Shown here: positions 23,308 through 35,615 of the stretch, piece after piece
How the letters are laid out: each line of letters starts with the position of its first letter
Position numbering within the stretch: position 1 is the first letter of the stretch
From: Carnegiea gigantea
Taxonomy: Eukaryota; Streptophyta; Magnoliopsida; Caryophyllales; Cactaceae
Assembly (NCBI GenBank): GCA_029747015.1
Contig: JAKOGI010000126.1
Location: 1 to 64,000, forward strand
Direction of reading: 5' to 3'
Length of the DNA stretch: 64,000 bases
Program-made: the position numbers and the translations under genes
The notes under the pieces: model-generated
Database searches by the model: none
The model's input: only the letters and a program-made list of their open reading frames with translations
What the model was told of the DNA's origin: nothing

Positions 23308-25187
23308 ATCTCAACTTTTTGTAAATCACATCATCACAAAATGGCATTGTTGTCTCCTGATTCTCTATCCCCTCATGTGATTGAGGAAGCTCTCTTGTTT
23401 CTGAAGTGCCCTATCATCTTTTTCTTCTTTTAGTTTGTATCTTTTTCCTATGCCTCTTCCTTAACCCGTGAATTTCATTATCCTTCTAACCACCTACACT
23501 GATTTTAGCCAGCTAATGCAAGATTAATCTTGTATATGCTTGGTTTCGAAAAGAAATTATAGTTACACTTAATTATGTTCGGATGAGAAAAATTCGTGTT
23601 TACATTAAATCAAACTAGCTCTTTTAGATTGGATCAATATCAAGCCTGTGTATATCACATAAATTTTAGATATTATTAATAAGAAAAGTATGATAACGAT
23701 GAACAAAAGTATTGTCATAACCAAAATTAGCAAATGTACAAATGTAAATTTGTATATCGTACAATCCTCAATGCATATTTAGAAGAAAGATGAATATACA
23801 ACTTATAAAGATTGCTTTGTGAAAAAGAATAAGAAATCGAGTCAAGGATATAACTGAAATTTTTTAAAATAATTTTCTTTGAAACAGTTAATTGTATCAA
23901 ACATCTTTTTCAAAAAAAAGCTATTATAATCAATTAAATCAAATAGTTAATATAATTAATTAACTACTAATAATTAGTATAATCAGCTAACAAGTAATAG
24001 CAGTGATAACTGATTGCCAGATAAGGACTCTTTCAGCCGCGTCATTGTTTTTAAATATTTAATACCAGCAGACTTGAAGGGATGTAATATCGGCCTGTCT
24101 TTTAATTTCCAACGTACACATAGACAGACAATGGACGAAACAAAAAGGGACATCAAGCGCCTGTATAAAAACAGTACTTTGGGTTAAACACTTTAAAGGA
24201 AAAAAGGATTCTATAATATATGCGGCATTATTGCTGCTCCAATTGTTCTTTATTGTTTTCGTGAATAAAGCAAACCTGATTTTTTTCTTCTTTTTTTTTT
24301 TTAAATCATAAAATGGATGCTGATCTCTAGTCAGTCTTTAAACATTTGTTAACCAGGCTGACTGTATGTTAATATTTTTTTGGGCTGAGCATATCTCGTC
24401 TTTGATAAAGATCTCAAGATTTTGTTTTAATGCACTTTTTTTTTTAGGGTTACATTTTGTTGTAATGTATTGGTTGGAGGAAAGATACTTATTTAACAAA
24501 ATGCTATGAGATTACGTACAGATATTTTTTTTTGGATCTTGAATCATCCATTTCACTGGAATCGAGTTGATGTTAGTGGTAAAACACTCCCATCACAAAT
24601 TTTCTCCATTCACAAAACTCGAACCTATGACCTTACTTAAGAGAAAGAAGTATCAAACTACTTGAACCAACATGTACTGATTGTGAGGTTACAAATGTTA
24701 ATCTAAAGTAAGTTTGTAACACTGTCATATACGTATAAATTTTTATTATAACATTACATGTGTAAATATCTTGTAACCCTGTTTTTTTCGCACTATTAGA
24801 CATTTAGGCTATACATTACATGTCTTTTATAACTTCTTACGGCTTCTTACAACTTTAATAAAATTTTTACATCTTCTTCATCTTTTTAAATGTCCTTACA
24901 TCTTTTTTACATCTCTTTATATATTTTTATAACATTCAACTTATCATTTTTTTTTCTCGTATTTATGTAATATATGCATATTTTTTATATACTAGCAATA
25001 TGAGAAATTTGCATATATTTTTATGAACAGAATGTTTCTATAAATATAGAAATAAATTTAATAATATTAATTATATTTGAATTTTACCATGAATCATGTA
25101 CAAAATTATTAAGGACCAAGCTACAAGCCTACAAGAGGGCCAGGGAAGGCCATGGCCCCTGCCAAGCTCAAAAACATTATTAGATAT
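23308..25187. other. Gene-free AT-rich stretch
   Basis: No gene is recognised. At 23870-24035 a sequence ending gattgccagataagga resembles the ends of the TTTGGCAAACAGC-type MITEs at 54909 and 37.7-38.4 kb. The rest has no recognisable structure. Confidence 0.45.
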
Positions 25188-25190
25188 TTA

Positions 25191-25964
25191 GGGTCTGTTC
25201 TTTTCGTGGGTCAATTGCAATTTATCAACCTCAACCCACTTCAACTTATTTCAACCTACTTCAACCCACTTGAAAAAAAAATACCAACTTCAACCTACTT
25301 CAACCTAACTCAACCTGCTTGAACCCACTTCAACCAACTTCAATCCACCCCCTTCATAATTTTAATAGTTTGTAAAGTATCATGTGAGATTTAATCATTC
25401 TTGCACCAAAAAGTTCATTATACTACTTTTTTGTAAATTATCGTACTTTGGAATTGTTTTATTTTTTTATTTTTCTATTTTTTAGTTTTTTATTTTTAAA
25501 TTTTTAAATTTTTAAAGTTTAAATTTTAAATTTTAAATTTTTTGTATTTAATTTTTCTATTTTTTATTTTTGTATTTGTATTTTGTATTTTGTATTTTGT
25601 ATTTTTTAATTTTTTAATTTTATTTTTTATTTTTTGCATTTAATTTTTAATTTTTAATTTTTAATTTTTTAATTTTTTTAATTTTTTGTATTTAATTTTT
25701 ACTTTTTACTTTTTAATTTTATTTTTATTTTTGTATTTAATTTTAATTTTAATTTTAATTTTTAAATTTTTTAATTTTTTTAATTTTAAATTTTAAATTT
25801 TTTTATTTTTTATATTTCATTTTTTATTCTTTATTTTTTAAATTTTTGTATTTTTGTATTTTTTAATTTTTTTGTTTTTATTTTTTAATTTTTAATTTTT
25901 TAGTTTTATTCCAAACAAAAGCTACAGAAAATTCCAAAAAAATAAAAAATAAAAAATAAAAAAT

Positions 25965-26001
<37 letters not shown>

Positions 26002-26387
26002 AAATAAAAAACAAAAAATAACAAAATAAAAAATAACAAAATAACAAAATAACAAAATAACAAATAAAAAATAATAAATAAATAAATAAATAAATAAAAT
26101 AATAAAAATAAAAAAGAATAAACAAAAATTTCACAAAATTTCGATAACTTCATAAATTATTACACATTAATTACATTCTCATTCTTTTAACCCACTTCAA
26201 CTCACCACATAAAAAATATACTAACTTCAACCCACATCAACCTACATCAACCTACTTCAACCTACTTCAACTTATTTCAACCCACCTAAAAAAAATACTA
26301 ACTTCAACCCACCTCAACCCGCCTCAATCTACTTTAACTTATTTCACCATTTTATCTATCTAAATTATCCACGAAAAGAACAGGCTC
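25191..26387. mobile_element. MITE, family 1, enlarged by an AT-rich insert
   Basis: It has the termini GGGTCTGTTCTTTTCGTGGG and CCACGAAAAGAACAGGCTC, with TTCAACC-type repeats at both ends of the interior. The centre, which in the 22942 copy is a short segment, here holds about 800 bp of almost pure A/T. The left flank is TTA and the right flank TCA, so the target duplication is imperfect. Confidence 0.75.
25372..26165. repeat. Low-complexity A/T foldback inside the MITE
   Basis: About 530 bp of T-runs separated by short A-runs (TTTTTATTTTTAATTTT style) is followed, after a short loop near 25910, by about 230 bp of AAAAATAAAAAAT repeats. Strand asymmetry therefore flips and the two halves can pair. 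The flanks rejoin the segment conserved in other family 1 copies (cttcataa / ttacattctcatt). Confidence 0.7.
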
Positions 26388-26390
26388 TCA

Positions 26391-26997
26391 GACTGCAACT
26401 AGGAAATTGTATTACGTATTGACTGAGTTGGTCCTCGATCTTTGTGCTTTGGTAGCGGGTGTCACCCGGCCCTGAGTCTCCTGCTCCAATTGCTCCTATA
26501 GTTTATATGGCAATTTTGCTCTTGTAGCTTCTTTCCTTTTTTTAGTGTGGCCCTTCATCGTTGTCTTCTATGTCAATAGTTTTCCATGGTACTTGGGTAT
26601 CTTTCGTTCTTTCAATTTGATTCATTTTCTTCTTTGTTTTTCATATAATTATGTAAGCCACCAGGTGACATAAGCTATTTTATTTTTTTGTACCTGAACA
26701 TATTTCACAAGTTCAAAGTTAAAATTTTCTTGATACAAAATAAAGTGGAAAAGCAACTATTTCATTGTAGTGTGTTTAGTTTGAACTAACAAAGCAGAGC
26801 ATTTAGTGACGTCGTTTTTTATTTAAATTTTTTATGCAAATAAGTTATATTGTAATAGATATTATTTTAATATAATAGAAAAAAGGAAAATTAGACCTAA
26901 ACCTCAACAATTTAAGGGTTTAATTTTTTTAGTCACTTGATCTAGATTAGGTATTATAACATTAATTAGCAAAGCCTAGAACAATAAAAAAAACAAT
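26391..26997. other. Gene-free stretch
   Basis: No gene or element boundary is recognised. Confidence 0.5.
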
Positions 26998-27000
26998 TTA

Positions 27001-27414
27001 GGTCATGTTCGGCAACAGTATTTTTGATAGCGTTTAGTATTTTGATCAAGTCAATACATTAATTAGTTAATTTTTAGTATTCGGTAAACTAGTGGTTTGA
27101 CTAGCTTTTCAAGTAGCGCTCAATATTTTAAACAACATTTTTGAAAAGCTAATACTATTAATGTTTGACATTTGAAAGTAGCGTTTCATTTTTTTTAGCC
27201 AAAAAATATTCTTTAAAAATTTTATCTTTAGAAATTATCTATATCCTTTTGTGTCAATTTACATTAATTAGTTAGCGTAACAGCTAAATTTACCGAACAC
27301 ATTTGCTTAAACCGCTCATCTAAATAGCTATTCGCTAACAACTAAATTAGAACCGCTATCCGCTATCTAAATCGCTATCCGCTATCTAAACAGCTAATTT
27401 TGCCGAACAGGGCC
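27001..27414. mobile_element. MITE, PIF/Harbinger-like (GTTCGGCAA ends)
   Basis: The ends GGTCATGTTCGGCAACAG and TTTTGCCGAACAGGGCC are imperfect inverted repeats. TTA flanks both sides (26998-27000 and 27415-27417). The interior carries short repeats of CCGCTATCTAAA near the right end. The 414-bp length and TTA duplication fit the Tourist type. Confidence 0.75.
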
Positions 27415-27417
27415 TTA

Positions 27418-30400
27418 GATTTGAAGAGACATTAGAACATCTTAATATGTAAATAAAAAAATATGTAAGAGAAAGGACACAAAAATGATGATATTTTTTT
27501 ATTTTAATTGTTGTCCTTTCATGTTCTTTTTCACTATTATACATTAATCTCTTGTAGTCTCAGCTCTTTTCTCAAGATAATTTCTTGTAGGTAATTTATT
27601 TAGGATTTCTTCTGGAATATTACAATTAAAAATACACAATATCATATTATTATTTCTTTAGTACTCTTTCTTTTTTTAAAATTTGTTTATGGTGTGTTGT
27701 GATCATTATGGATTTTTTAACAAATATAAACGTATATTATTGGAAATTACTTTCATAATGAACTAAGACATTGCTTAATTTGGGCCCCTCAATATAAAAG
27801 TTTAGCTTCGCTCCTGGCAATCATAGAAAAAATAAGTTAACATACTTTTAAAATTATAATACAAAAATAGCATCACGTTTGAGTTTCGAAGTGAATCATA
27901 TATAAAAATAGTAAAAAGTATATATGACGAAAGTATTTTAGCTATTTTATCTATTAGTTTATCTATGATAATTTGGTTACTATCATTGTTCAATTAAGCA
28001 TTGGGTGACTGATTCACATTTGGGTCCTTTGCTATGATTGTTATGCCCTTCTTATGTAGAACAATAAAATTATGAAGAGTACAACAAGTAACGATTATTT
28101 CAAATCGCTGCTCCATTCTCATTTGAGGCATTATGGTAAAAGTATTAATTTAAACTTATTTTAAAAAATATTTCATTTTAAAGGTTCTATTCAATTTTGT
28201 TGAGAAAAATTGCTATTTTTTGATTTGTTTATAGGGCGGTAAAGTTATTGTTAAAAGAACACCTCAAGTGTAGAACATATTTGGTTCTATAAATTTATGG
28301 GCTTAAATTTATTGTGTTGTTATTTAATTAACTTGTTTAAAAGTTTAATTTTATAAATTATGTCGTTTCAATATTATTTATTCTCATCCAAAAAGATAAT
28401 TGTAGAAAATCAAAATATGTTTGCATAATGTTAAAAAATAAGTTGTTTAGTGATGGTATGAAATTAATTTTATAAATATCACTCATATATTACATGTAAT
28501 TTGCTTTCATGAAATAATTTATTTCGTGAATCATACATTAACGGTCAACAATTATGCATACATACCTAAAAATTATATTTATAAAAATTTTTAATAATTT
28601 AACAACTACTTACATCTATCCTTACATCGAAGTTGTTAGAATCATGATCCTAGTTAGAATCGATTGGGGTCCTTGAAATCAGAATCATAGAATTGGATCC
28701 AGGACCATAAGATTCTAACATTTATGTTAAATAGTGAAAAATATTTTTATAAGAACAAAAATCTTAATAAACATTTGCAAATATTATAGAAATTCAATTT
28801 AATTATATTGTTTAAAAATTTTTGATGCAAAATATTGTTGGAATGATTTTCCGTGTATATTTAAATATGAGCACTTTAGAAATTTATTTCAGATCGGGAT
28901 CGTCTCATAGGATCGTAGAATCGCATTGCGATCCTATCATATATTTTTTTCAACTAAATTAAGATCGTAAGTTCCTAATAAATTTAAGATTCTAGCAAGA
29001 TTTGGATCAATGAAGGATTTTTACATCGTAGAATTGTATGATCCTAAGATTTGGATCGAGAGTTTAATAACTATGCTTATAGCTTCTTACAACTCCTTAC
29101 AGTTTCTTATAACTTCTTATATTTTCTTACAAGTTTTTTATAATTCTTATAGTTTTTTACAACTTCTTACAAACAGAACGACTTCTAAGTAACAACTTAT
29201 GAATTTTTGAACTATTCATTTCAACCTACAAATTATAATAATTACGAAATAATAATGGCGTTCATTTTTTATTAAAACCATATAATTATATTTTCTTAAC
29301 TGGTTAACATCACTCAGTGCTATTTACCATTGTTAGAACACTATAAAAAAATACTATATATTCGACACTGTTTAACAATGTTTAGTGTGACTTTTATATT
29401 GAACGTCTTTTCAAATAGAATTGGAAAAGTCTGTTTAGTATCGAAGTTATTAAGAGTAACCCAAATCCGATCTAAACCGAACTGATTTTGACTCGAAGTC
29501 GACACGATTTAACCGTTGAACTTGAAAGTCTGTTATTTTTTAATCTTGAGTAAATCTAAACTATTTTTAATATCGATATGAAATTAACCCGTTTATTAAA
29601 TAGATTAATTTAACCCAACTCGTTTTCAGCTCTATTTTCATATATTGAAAACGGCCTTGCCTTATTAAAAAACCTTCTACTGGTTACACAGTACGGACAA
29701 GCTTCCCCCGGAGTGTGTCCCATTTGTTGCCATGTGCACTCTGTAAAAGATCAGCATTGTAGCCGATCATGCAACAAAGATCGATGAAGGTGAAAGGGCT
29801 GATCACGTGACCCGGAGGCGCTTTCTTTAAAGCTTGACTTTAGAAACTCGAAACGAGAGAGATAATAATAAATAAAACACACAGGGACCATCAAGAGCGC
29901 TCTTCTACGCTATGTATTTAATCCACGTACACAAAGCGAGGTTGATACTTTGGTACTGCCAATGTCATTTGGACAGCTCATCACCGTGTGGGCCCCAAAG
30001 CAAGATATTTATGGTCCCACCCCCCTCTCATCCACCATGAGTACGACACGACCTTGAGTGTGCCCAATTATTCATAGAAGTTGTACCAGCTCATCGTGCT
30101 ATTTATGCGCAAGACGCCTACTTTTTAGGGCTCCAATCCAAATATGCCCCCAGAGTAGGGGAATTGAAGAGCGATTGTATAAGGCGGCAAATTTAGAAGT
30201 TCTTTTTTTGGAAAAAATGTTGTATTGTTAAACTTTTTTTTTTAAATGTTCCATTAATTACTCCATCCTAGTAATATTATCATCAAAGGCTTGAAAAGTT
30301 AGATCATATCTAAGATACGATTTATTGAATTGTCTAACCAAATTTGAAAATTTGAATTGTAGGATATGAGATTTGTGAAAGTCTGAGTTATCTGATTCTT

Positions 30401-31330
30401 ATTATTTTAATACTGAAAAAAGTACACATAAAAACCAAAATTAGAATTTAAATGAATTATTTATACCAATAATCAACCTTAAATCAAAAGTATTTGAATG
30501 CTTTCTCTTCAGCTTGATTATCATCAAGGTCTTGCAACCTCGTTCTACAGCGACGCTCTTGTATAATTTGTTAAGTACCTGTTGCAGTGTATGTAAAACG
30601 ACAAGCCCTTGCCTCTTCCAAGCCTAGTCTTAGTTAGGAGGCCAACATCCCACCACATCCCTTTCGGTGTCCCTCGTCACCAACTTTTTCTGAATTTAAT
30701 ACGCATTAATTGACCTTCATGTACATTCACTTTTTAATATTTAAAGGATTTTATTTATGTCAAGTTCTGGTCAGTTTGTCTAATATCACTGTGCATCATT
30801 ACATTTTGGTTAAATTAGTTTCATAGGCTATATTAATCAAACTATTTTAAATTAATGATGTATGAGATCATTAATTTAGGATATTTTTTCTTTTATCATA
30901 ATTATCCAGTTGCTAATAAATTCAAGTTTTTAGAATAAGCTATTATTTTCAAACACTTATTAAATGAAGTCTTTGATATCGAATTTAAATTCATAAACAT
31001 GAATCTAGCCAGTCATCATAGCATGATTGTTTCATTAATTTGTTTCACTAACAAATTATTAATTTTAAATAGTCTCAAACCTTGTACATACACATATAGA
31101 CATACATTATGTGATATATTCACTCGCGTTGATTAAAACCTTACTCTTATTTAAAATAAAATTCTTTAGAGCTACTCCCCCCAGTCCATCACGTAGAATT
31201 TTTTTTGTTACATTAATGTTGGATAATTATATCAGTATACAATACCAAGGTAATAATCACATAGTTAAAAAGTGATAAAATAATTTTCCCGCCAATGTAC
31301 TCTGCCTGGAGAACTGGCAGAAAGGGTACT
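27418..31330. other. Long gene-free stretch with one repeat-like segment and one GC-richer island
   Basis: At 28625-29075 motifs such as agaatc, ggatcctaag and gatcgtagaatcg recur, which suggests an old unclassified repeat. At 29690-30180 the sequence is richer in G/C, with ACGT cores (gatcacgtgacc, tccacgtacac) but no open frame. No gene is supported. Confidence 0.45.
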
Positions 31331-31334
31331 CTGA

Positions 31335-31873
31335 GCCTATTCTCTTCGACCTATTTTCAGACAGAATAAGTTCAGATAAGTTCAGTACATAATAAGTTTA
31401 GTTTAGAAAGTTCAAAATAAGTTCAGATAAGTTCAGTTCAGAAAGTTTAGAAAGTCCAGAATAATAAGTTTAGTAAATAACTTCATAACAACTTCAGAAT
31501 AAGTTCAGATAAATTTAGTTCAGAATAGTTCAGAATAAGTTCAGTAATTAAAGTTCAGAATAGGGGCCTGTTCTCTTCGACTTATTTTCAGACAAAATAA
31601 GTTCAGATAAGTTCAGTTCAGAATAAGTTTAGTTTAGAAAGTTCAGATAAGTTCAATTCAAAAAGTTCAGAATAACAAGTTTAGTGCATAACTTCAGAAT
31701 AAGTTCAGAAAAGTTCAGTTCAGAATAGTTTAGAATAAGTTCAGTAAATAAAGTTCAAAATAGGTTCAGATAAGTTTAGTTTAGAATAAGTTCAGATAAA
31801 ATAAGGCGAAGAGAACAGGCCCTAAGTTCAGTTCAGAATAAGTTCAGAAAAATAAGGCGAAGAGAACAGACCC
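31335..31873 (+). mobile_element. Family 2 MITE, outer copy A
   Basis: Starts agcctattctcttcgacc and ends ggcgaagagaacagaccc. It is split by copy B. Confidence 0.65.
31563..31822 (+). mobile_element. Family 2 MITE, copy B nested in A
   Basis: Complete 260-bp copy, ggggcctgttctcttcgac to ggcgaagagaacaggccc. The host sequence gttcagaata/taagttcag resumes on either side. Confidence 0.75.
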
Positions 31874-31947
31874 TTAATTATGTCATACACGTACAGAGGC
31901 TACTAAATTAATTCATAGCCATGCAGCCAGCTTATTATGGCGTCTTA

Positions 31948-32217
31948 GGGCCTGTTCTTTTTGCCCTATGTTGACTGAACTTATCTTGAACTTATTTTAT
32001 CTGAACTTATTTTGAAGTTATTTACTGAACTTGTTCTGAATTGAACTTATCTGAACCTATTCTGAACTTATTTACTAAACTTATTATTTTGAACTTTCTG
32101 AACTGAACTTATCTGAACTTATTCTGAACTTTTTGAACTAAACTTATTCTGAACTTATTCTGAACTAAACTTATCTGAACTTATTCTGTCTGAAAATAAG
32201 TCAAAAAGAGCAGTCCC
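31948..32217 (-). mobile_element. Family 2 MITE, copy C
   Basis: Complete 270-bp copy in reverse orientation (TTGACTGAAC end first, then CTGTCTGAAAATAAGTC at its right). Flanked by TTA and TAA. Confidence 0.7.
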
Positions 32218-32269
32218 TAAGTTCAGAATAAAGGCCTATTCTTTTCGCCTTATTTTGACTGAACTTAGG

Positions 32270-32829
32270 GCATGTTCTTTTCGTCTTATTTTAACTGAAT
32301 TCATTCTGAACTTATCTTATCTGAACTTATTCTGAACTTCTTTTGAAGTTATTTACTGAACTTATTCTGAACTGAAGTTATCTGAACTTATTCCACAGTT
32401 ATTTACTAAACTTATTATTCTGAACTTTTTGAACTGAACTTACCTGAACTTATATGAACTTAAGGCCTATTCTTTTCAACTTATTTTCAGACAGAATAAG
32501 TTTAGATAAGTTCACTTCAGAATAAGTTTAGTTTAAAAAGTTCAGAATAAGTTCAAATAAGTTCAGTTTAGAAAGTTCAGAAAGTTCAGAATAATAAGTT
32601 TAGTAAATAAATTCAGATAAGTTCAGTTCAAAATAAGTTCAATAAATAACTGCAGAGTAAGTTCAGAATAAGTTCACATAAGATAAGTTCAGAATAAATT
32701 TAGTCAAAATAAGGTGAAAAGAATATGCCTTATTCTGAACTTTCTGAACTAAACTTATTCTAAACTTATTTTGAACTGAACTTATCTGAACTTATTCTGT
32801 CTGAAAATAAGTCGAAAAGAACATGCCCT
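32270..32829 (-). mobile_element. Family 2 MITE, copy E with F inside
   Basis: Reverse-oriented copy from gggcatgttcttttcgtc to gtcgaaaagaacatgccc, split by copy F. It sits inside a further left terminus at 32229 (copy D) whose right end is missing. Confidence 0.7.
32464..32732 (+). mobile_element. Family 2 MITE, copy F nested in E
   Basis: About 269 bp, ggcctattcttttcaac to ggtgaaaagaatatgcc. TTA on both sides (gaactta before, ttattctg after). Confidence 0.75.
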
Positions 32830-32986
32830 TACTCTCTTTGACCTTTTATTTGTAACTAGGAACTAGGAACCAAATAAGGGCCTATTCTTTTTGCCTTATT
32901 TTGACTAAACTTATTCTGAACTGAACTTATTCGAATTTATTCTGAACTTATTCTAAAATTATTTATTAAACTTATTCTGAACTTAT

Positions 32987-33512
32987 GGCATACTCTCTTC
33001 GACTTGTTTTCAGAGAGAATAACTTCAGATAAGTTCAGTTCAGAATAAGTTTAGTTTAGAAAGTTCAGAATAAGTTCAGATAAGTTCAGAATAAGTTCAG
33101 TTCAAAAAGTTCAGAATAATAAGTTTAGTAAATAATTTCAGAATAAGTTCAAATAAGTTCAGTTCAGAATGGTTCAGAATAAGGGCCTGCTCTCTTTGAC
33201 TTATTTTTAGAGAGAATAAGTTCAGATAAGTTCAGTTCAGAATAAATTTAGTTTAGAAAGTTCAGAATAAGTTCAGATAAGTTCAGTTCAGAAAGTTCAA
33301 AATAATAAGTTCAGTAAATAATTTCAGAATAAATTTAGATAAGTTCAGTTCAGAATAGTTCAGAATAAGTTCAGTAAATAAAGTTCAGAATAAGTTCAGA
33401 TAAGTTCAGTTCAGAATAAGTTCAGACAAAATAAGGTGAAGAGAGCATGCCCCAAGTTCAGATAAGTTCAGTTCAGAATAAGTCCAAATAAAATAAGGCG
33501 AAGAGAACAGGC
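32987..33512 (+). mobile_element. Family 2 MITE, copy H nested in G
   Basis: From ggcatactctcttcgac to ggcgaagagaacaggctc, with TTA on both sides. It holds copy I. Confidence 0.65.
33184..33452 (+). mobile_element. Family 2 MITE, copy I nested in H
   Basis: About 269 bp, gggcctgctctctttgac to gtgaagagagcatgcccc; third level of nesting. Confidence 0.7.
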
Positions 33513-33650
33513 TCTTATTCTGAACTGAACTTATCTGAATTTATTCTAAACTTATTCTGAAGTTATTTACTAAACTTATTATTCTGAACTTTCTTAACTG
33601 AACTTATTTAAACTTATCTGAACTTATTCTGAACTTTCTGAACTAAACTT

Positions 33651-33931
33651 AGGCCTACTCTTTTCGACTTATTTTCAGACAAAATAATTTCAGATAAGTT
33701 CAGTTCAAAATAAATTTAGTTCAGAAAGTTCAGAATAAGTTCAGATAAGTTCAGTTTAGAAAGTTCAGAATAATAAATTTAATAAATAACTTCAGAATAA
33801 GTTGAGATAAGCTCAGTTCAAAATAAGTTCAGAATAAGTTCAGCAAATAACTTTAGAATAAGTTCAGAATAAGTTCATATAAGATAAGTTCATAATAAGT
33901 TCAGTCAAAATAAGGCGAAAAAAATAGGCTT
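33651..33931 (+). mobile_element. Family 2 MITE, copy J nested in G
   Basis: About 281 bp, ggcctactcttttcgac to ggcgaaaaaaataggc, flanked by TTA on both sides. Confidence 0.7.
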
Positions 33932-33995
33932 TATTCTGAACTGAACTGATTTGAACTTATTCTGCCTAAAAATAAGTCGAAAACAACAGGCCCTA

Positions 33996-35612
33996 AGTCA
34001 ATTAGCCTTCATCTTACCCGTTTCTCTTCTATAAGTTCCCTAGTGGTTAATTAATAAGGCGTGTATCTATTTAAGCTTAATTATTAGGTTAGATTGTTTA
34101 TAACATCATAGAGCTTTTGCTAAGATATCAGTTGAATTATTTAGCCAAAAAAAGATATCAGTTGAATTGATACAGTCGAAATAGTTGGATATAAGACATA
34201 TAAATGTATAATTTGGGGACCAATTATTGGGAGAATATACGAATGTAGAATAATAAAATTGTTAATTAATTAGCGAGATCTTTTTTCAATAGGAAAAACT
34301 ATAGCTGCCTTCTCCATCTTCTCAAGCCCAAAGGACTGTAACTAGTTATAATCATTACTAGTAAGCTTCAATTTTCTCCTTGTTGAATATTGAATATAAT
34401 CATTACTGTTAAGCCTCACCAAGATTCTTTCCGTCTCGTGAGAGCTACGGTTCTATCTTTTGATGAGGGTTTGTGTCCTCGCATAGGTGCGAGTTTCCAA
34501 AATTCTTTCTATTTTGTGAGAGCTAAGGTTCTCTCTTTTGACAGGGGTTCTGTGTCCTCGCCTAGGTGCGAGTCTTGGTGTTAGTTTTCCCCTCGCTCTT
34601 TTTTTTTTTTTTTTTTGCGAGTTTTAATTTCGCAGATCTGAAGATATTAAATTGTGAGAGATAATTGGACATGACCGTATGACACTTTCTTGTTTTGGAC
34701 AGAAGCTGAATCACCAATGAAATTTTATATGATTCTACCATTGGGATCTTCTTTTCAAGTATAATCTATTATGTGCAATAGATGTTGTTCATGGAGTTGC
34801 ATTATAGCTCAACGATGTTCGGGAAAGACGCAAATACACAATGATGTTGAAGAACACGGTTAGTAGTCTTAAGGATGCTACAAATTTAAAGCTTGTTGAC
34901 AGTACATGTGCCATTAATTTTTTTCGGAGATAAGCAGTTATTTTGATGTTTTAGATATACCTCAAATGTTTTTTTGTAATAGATGGCGTATGACTTTTTA
35001 TTTATAAATCTCCCTCTTTTTATTAGAAAAAGGTTAATGAGGATTCAGCCATATATATATTTTCTAAAAAAGAACAATAGTTTTAGATTGCACAATAAAC
35101 TTAAAACCAAATCTTTAGCATTTAGCTTAATTTTTCGGTGCTTGTTTTGTTAGTGCAATTAGAATTTTTTACTTTTTAGTACTGGGAAAAAAATCCTTAG
35201 TTTCAATGTCATTTTGCCGTTTTTCATGCCTATTCTTTTCATCAAGAATTAATTTATGGAAAATAAAAGTTAAGTTATAGTACTTAATGTAAATTCAAGT
35301 TATGATACTTGGAATCACGTGTGACCCTCCTCCAATCCCTCTTTCAAAGCCTGCCCCTCCTTAACCCTAGTTTGTGATGGGTTGTCAACCACCTTTTTTT
35401 ATTGGTGATAATTTTTTTTTTTTGGGGGGAGTCACGTTTTATCCCTCATTAATTTATAGATGATGTTTTATTATACATGCAATGCAAGTATTACGTACAA
35501 CTTTTTTTTTATGGCATGGGATGGTATGGTTTACACAATTTATTGTCTATCCTTCTCTTCTAGGCGTGATGTACGTTAGATCAATTATTCACTCCCCTTA
35601 AAAGTAAAAAAG
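33996..35612. other. Gene-free stretch
   Basis: No gene is recognised. It includes the small tandem duplication at 34426-34573, listed separately. Poly-T runs lie near 34600 and 35410. Confidence 0.5.
34426..34573 (+). repeat. 73-bp tandem duplication
   Basis: Two adjacent imperfect copies share attctttc, gtgagagcta, ggttct, tcttttga and tcctcgc.taggtgcgag. An open frame of 64 codons (34390-34584) spans both. No domain is recognisable. Confidence 0.6.
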
Positions 35613-35615
35613 ATA

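Larger units (their letters stand above)
31334..33994. mobile_element. Cluster of about ten self-nested MITEs, family 2
   Basis: Ten left-type termini (variants of GGGCCTGTTCTCTTCG) and nine right-type termini (variants of CGAAGAGAACAGGCCC) can be found, plus an interior of degenerate AATAAGTTCAG repeats. They pair as intact elements lying inside one another in both orientations. Each insertion is in a TTA or TAA within the family's own repeat (ttattctgaac / gttcagaataag). There is no coding sequence. Individual members are listed separately. Confidence 0.8.
32877..33994 (-). mobile_element. Family 2 MITE, outer copy G with H, I and J inside
   Basis: Reverse-oriented outer copy from gggcctattctttttgcc to gtcgaaaacaacaggccc, expanded by two separate insertions (H with I, and J). 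Confidence 0.65.

Noticed and set aside
25878..26153. Minus-strand frames rich in Phe, Leu, Ile and Tyr resembling a membrane protein
   Set aside because: They are translations of the AAAAAT low-complexity tract and carry no codon or motif signal.
29330..29460. CACTA transposon end (cactataaaaaaatac)
   Set aside because: Only one short match to a CACTA-like terminus was seen, with no inverted partner or sub-terminal repeats.
31334..33994. Regular short repeats resembling a CRISPR array or a satellite
   Set aside because: There are no unique spacers of even length, repeats are degenerate, and termini with target duplications show nested transposon copies instead.
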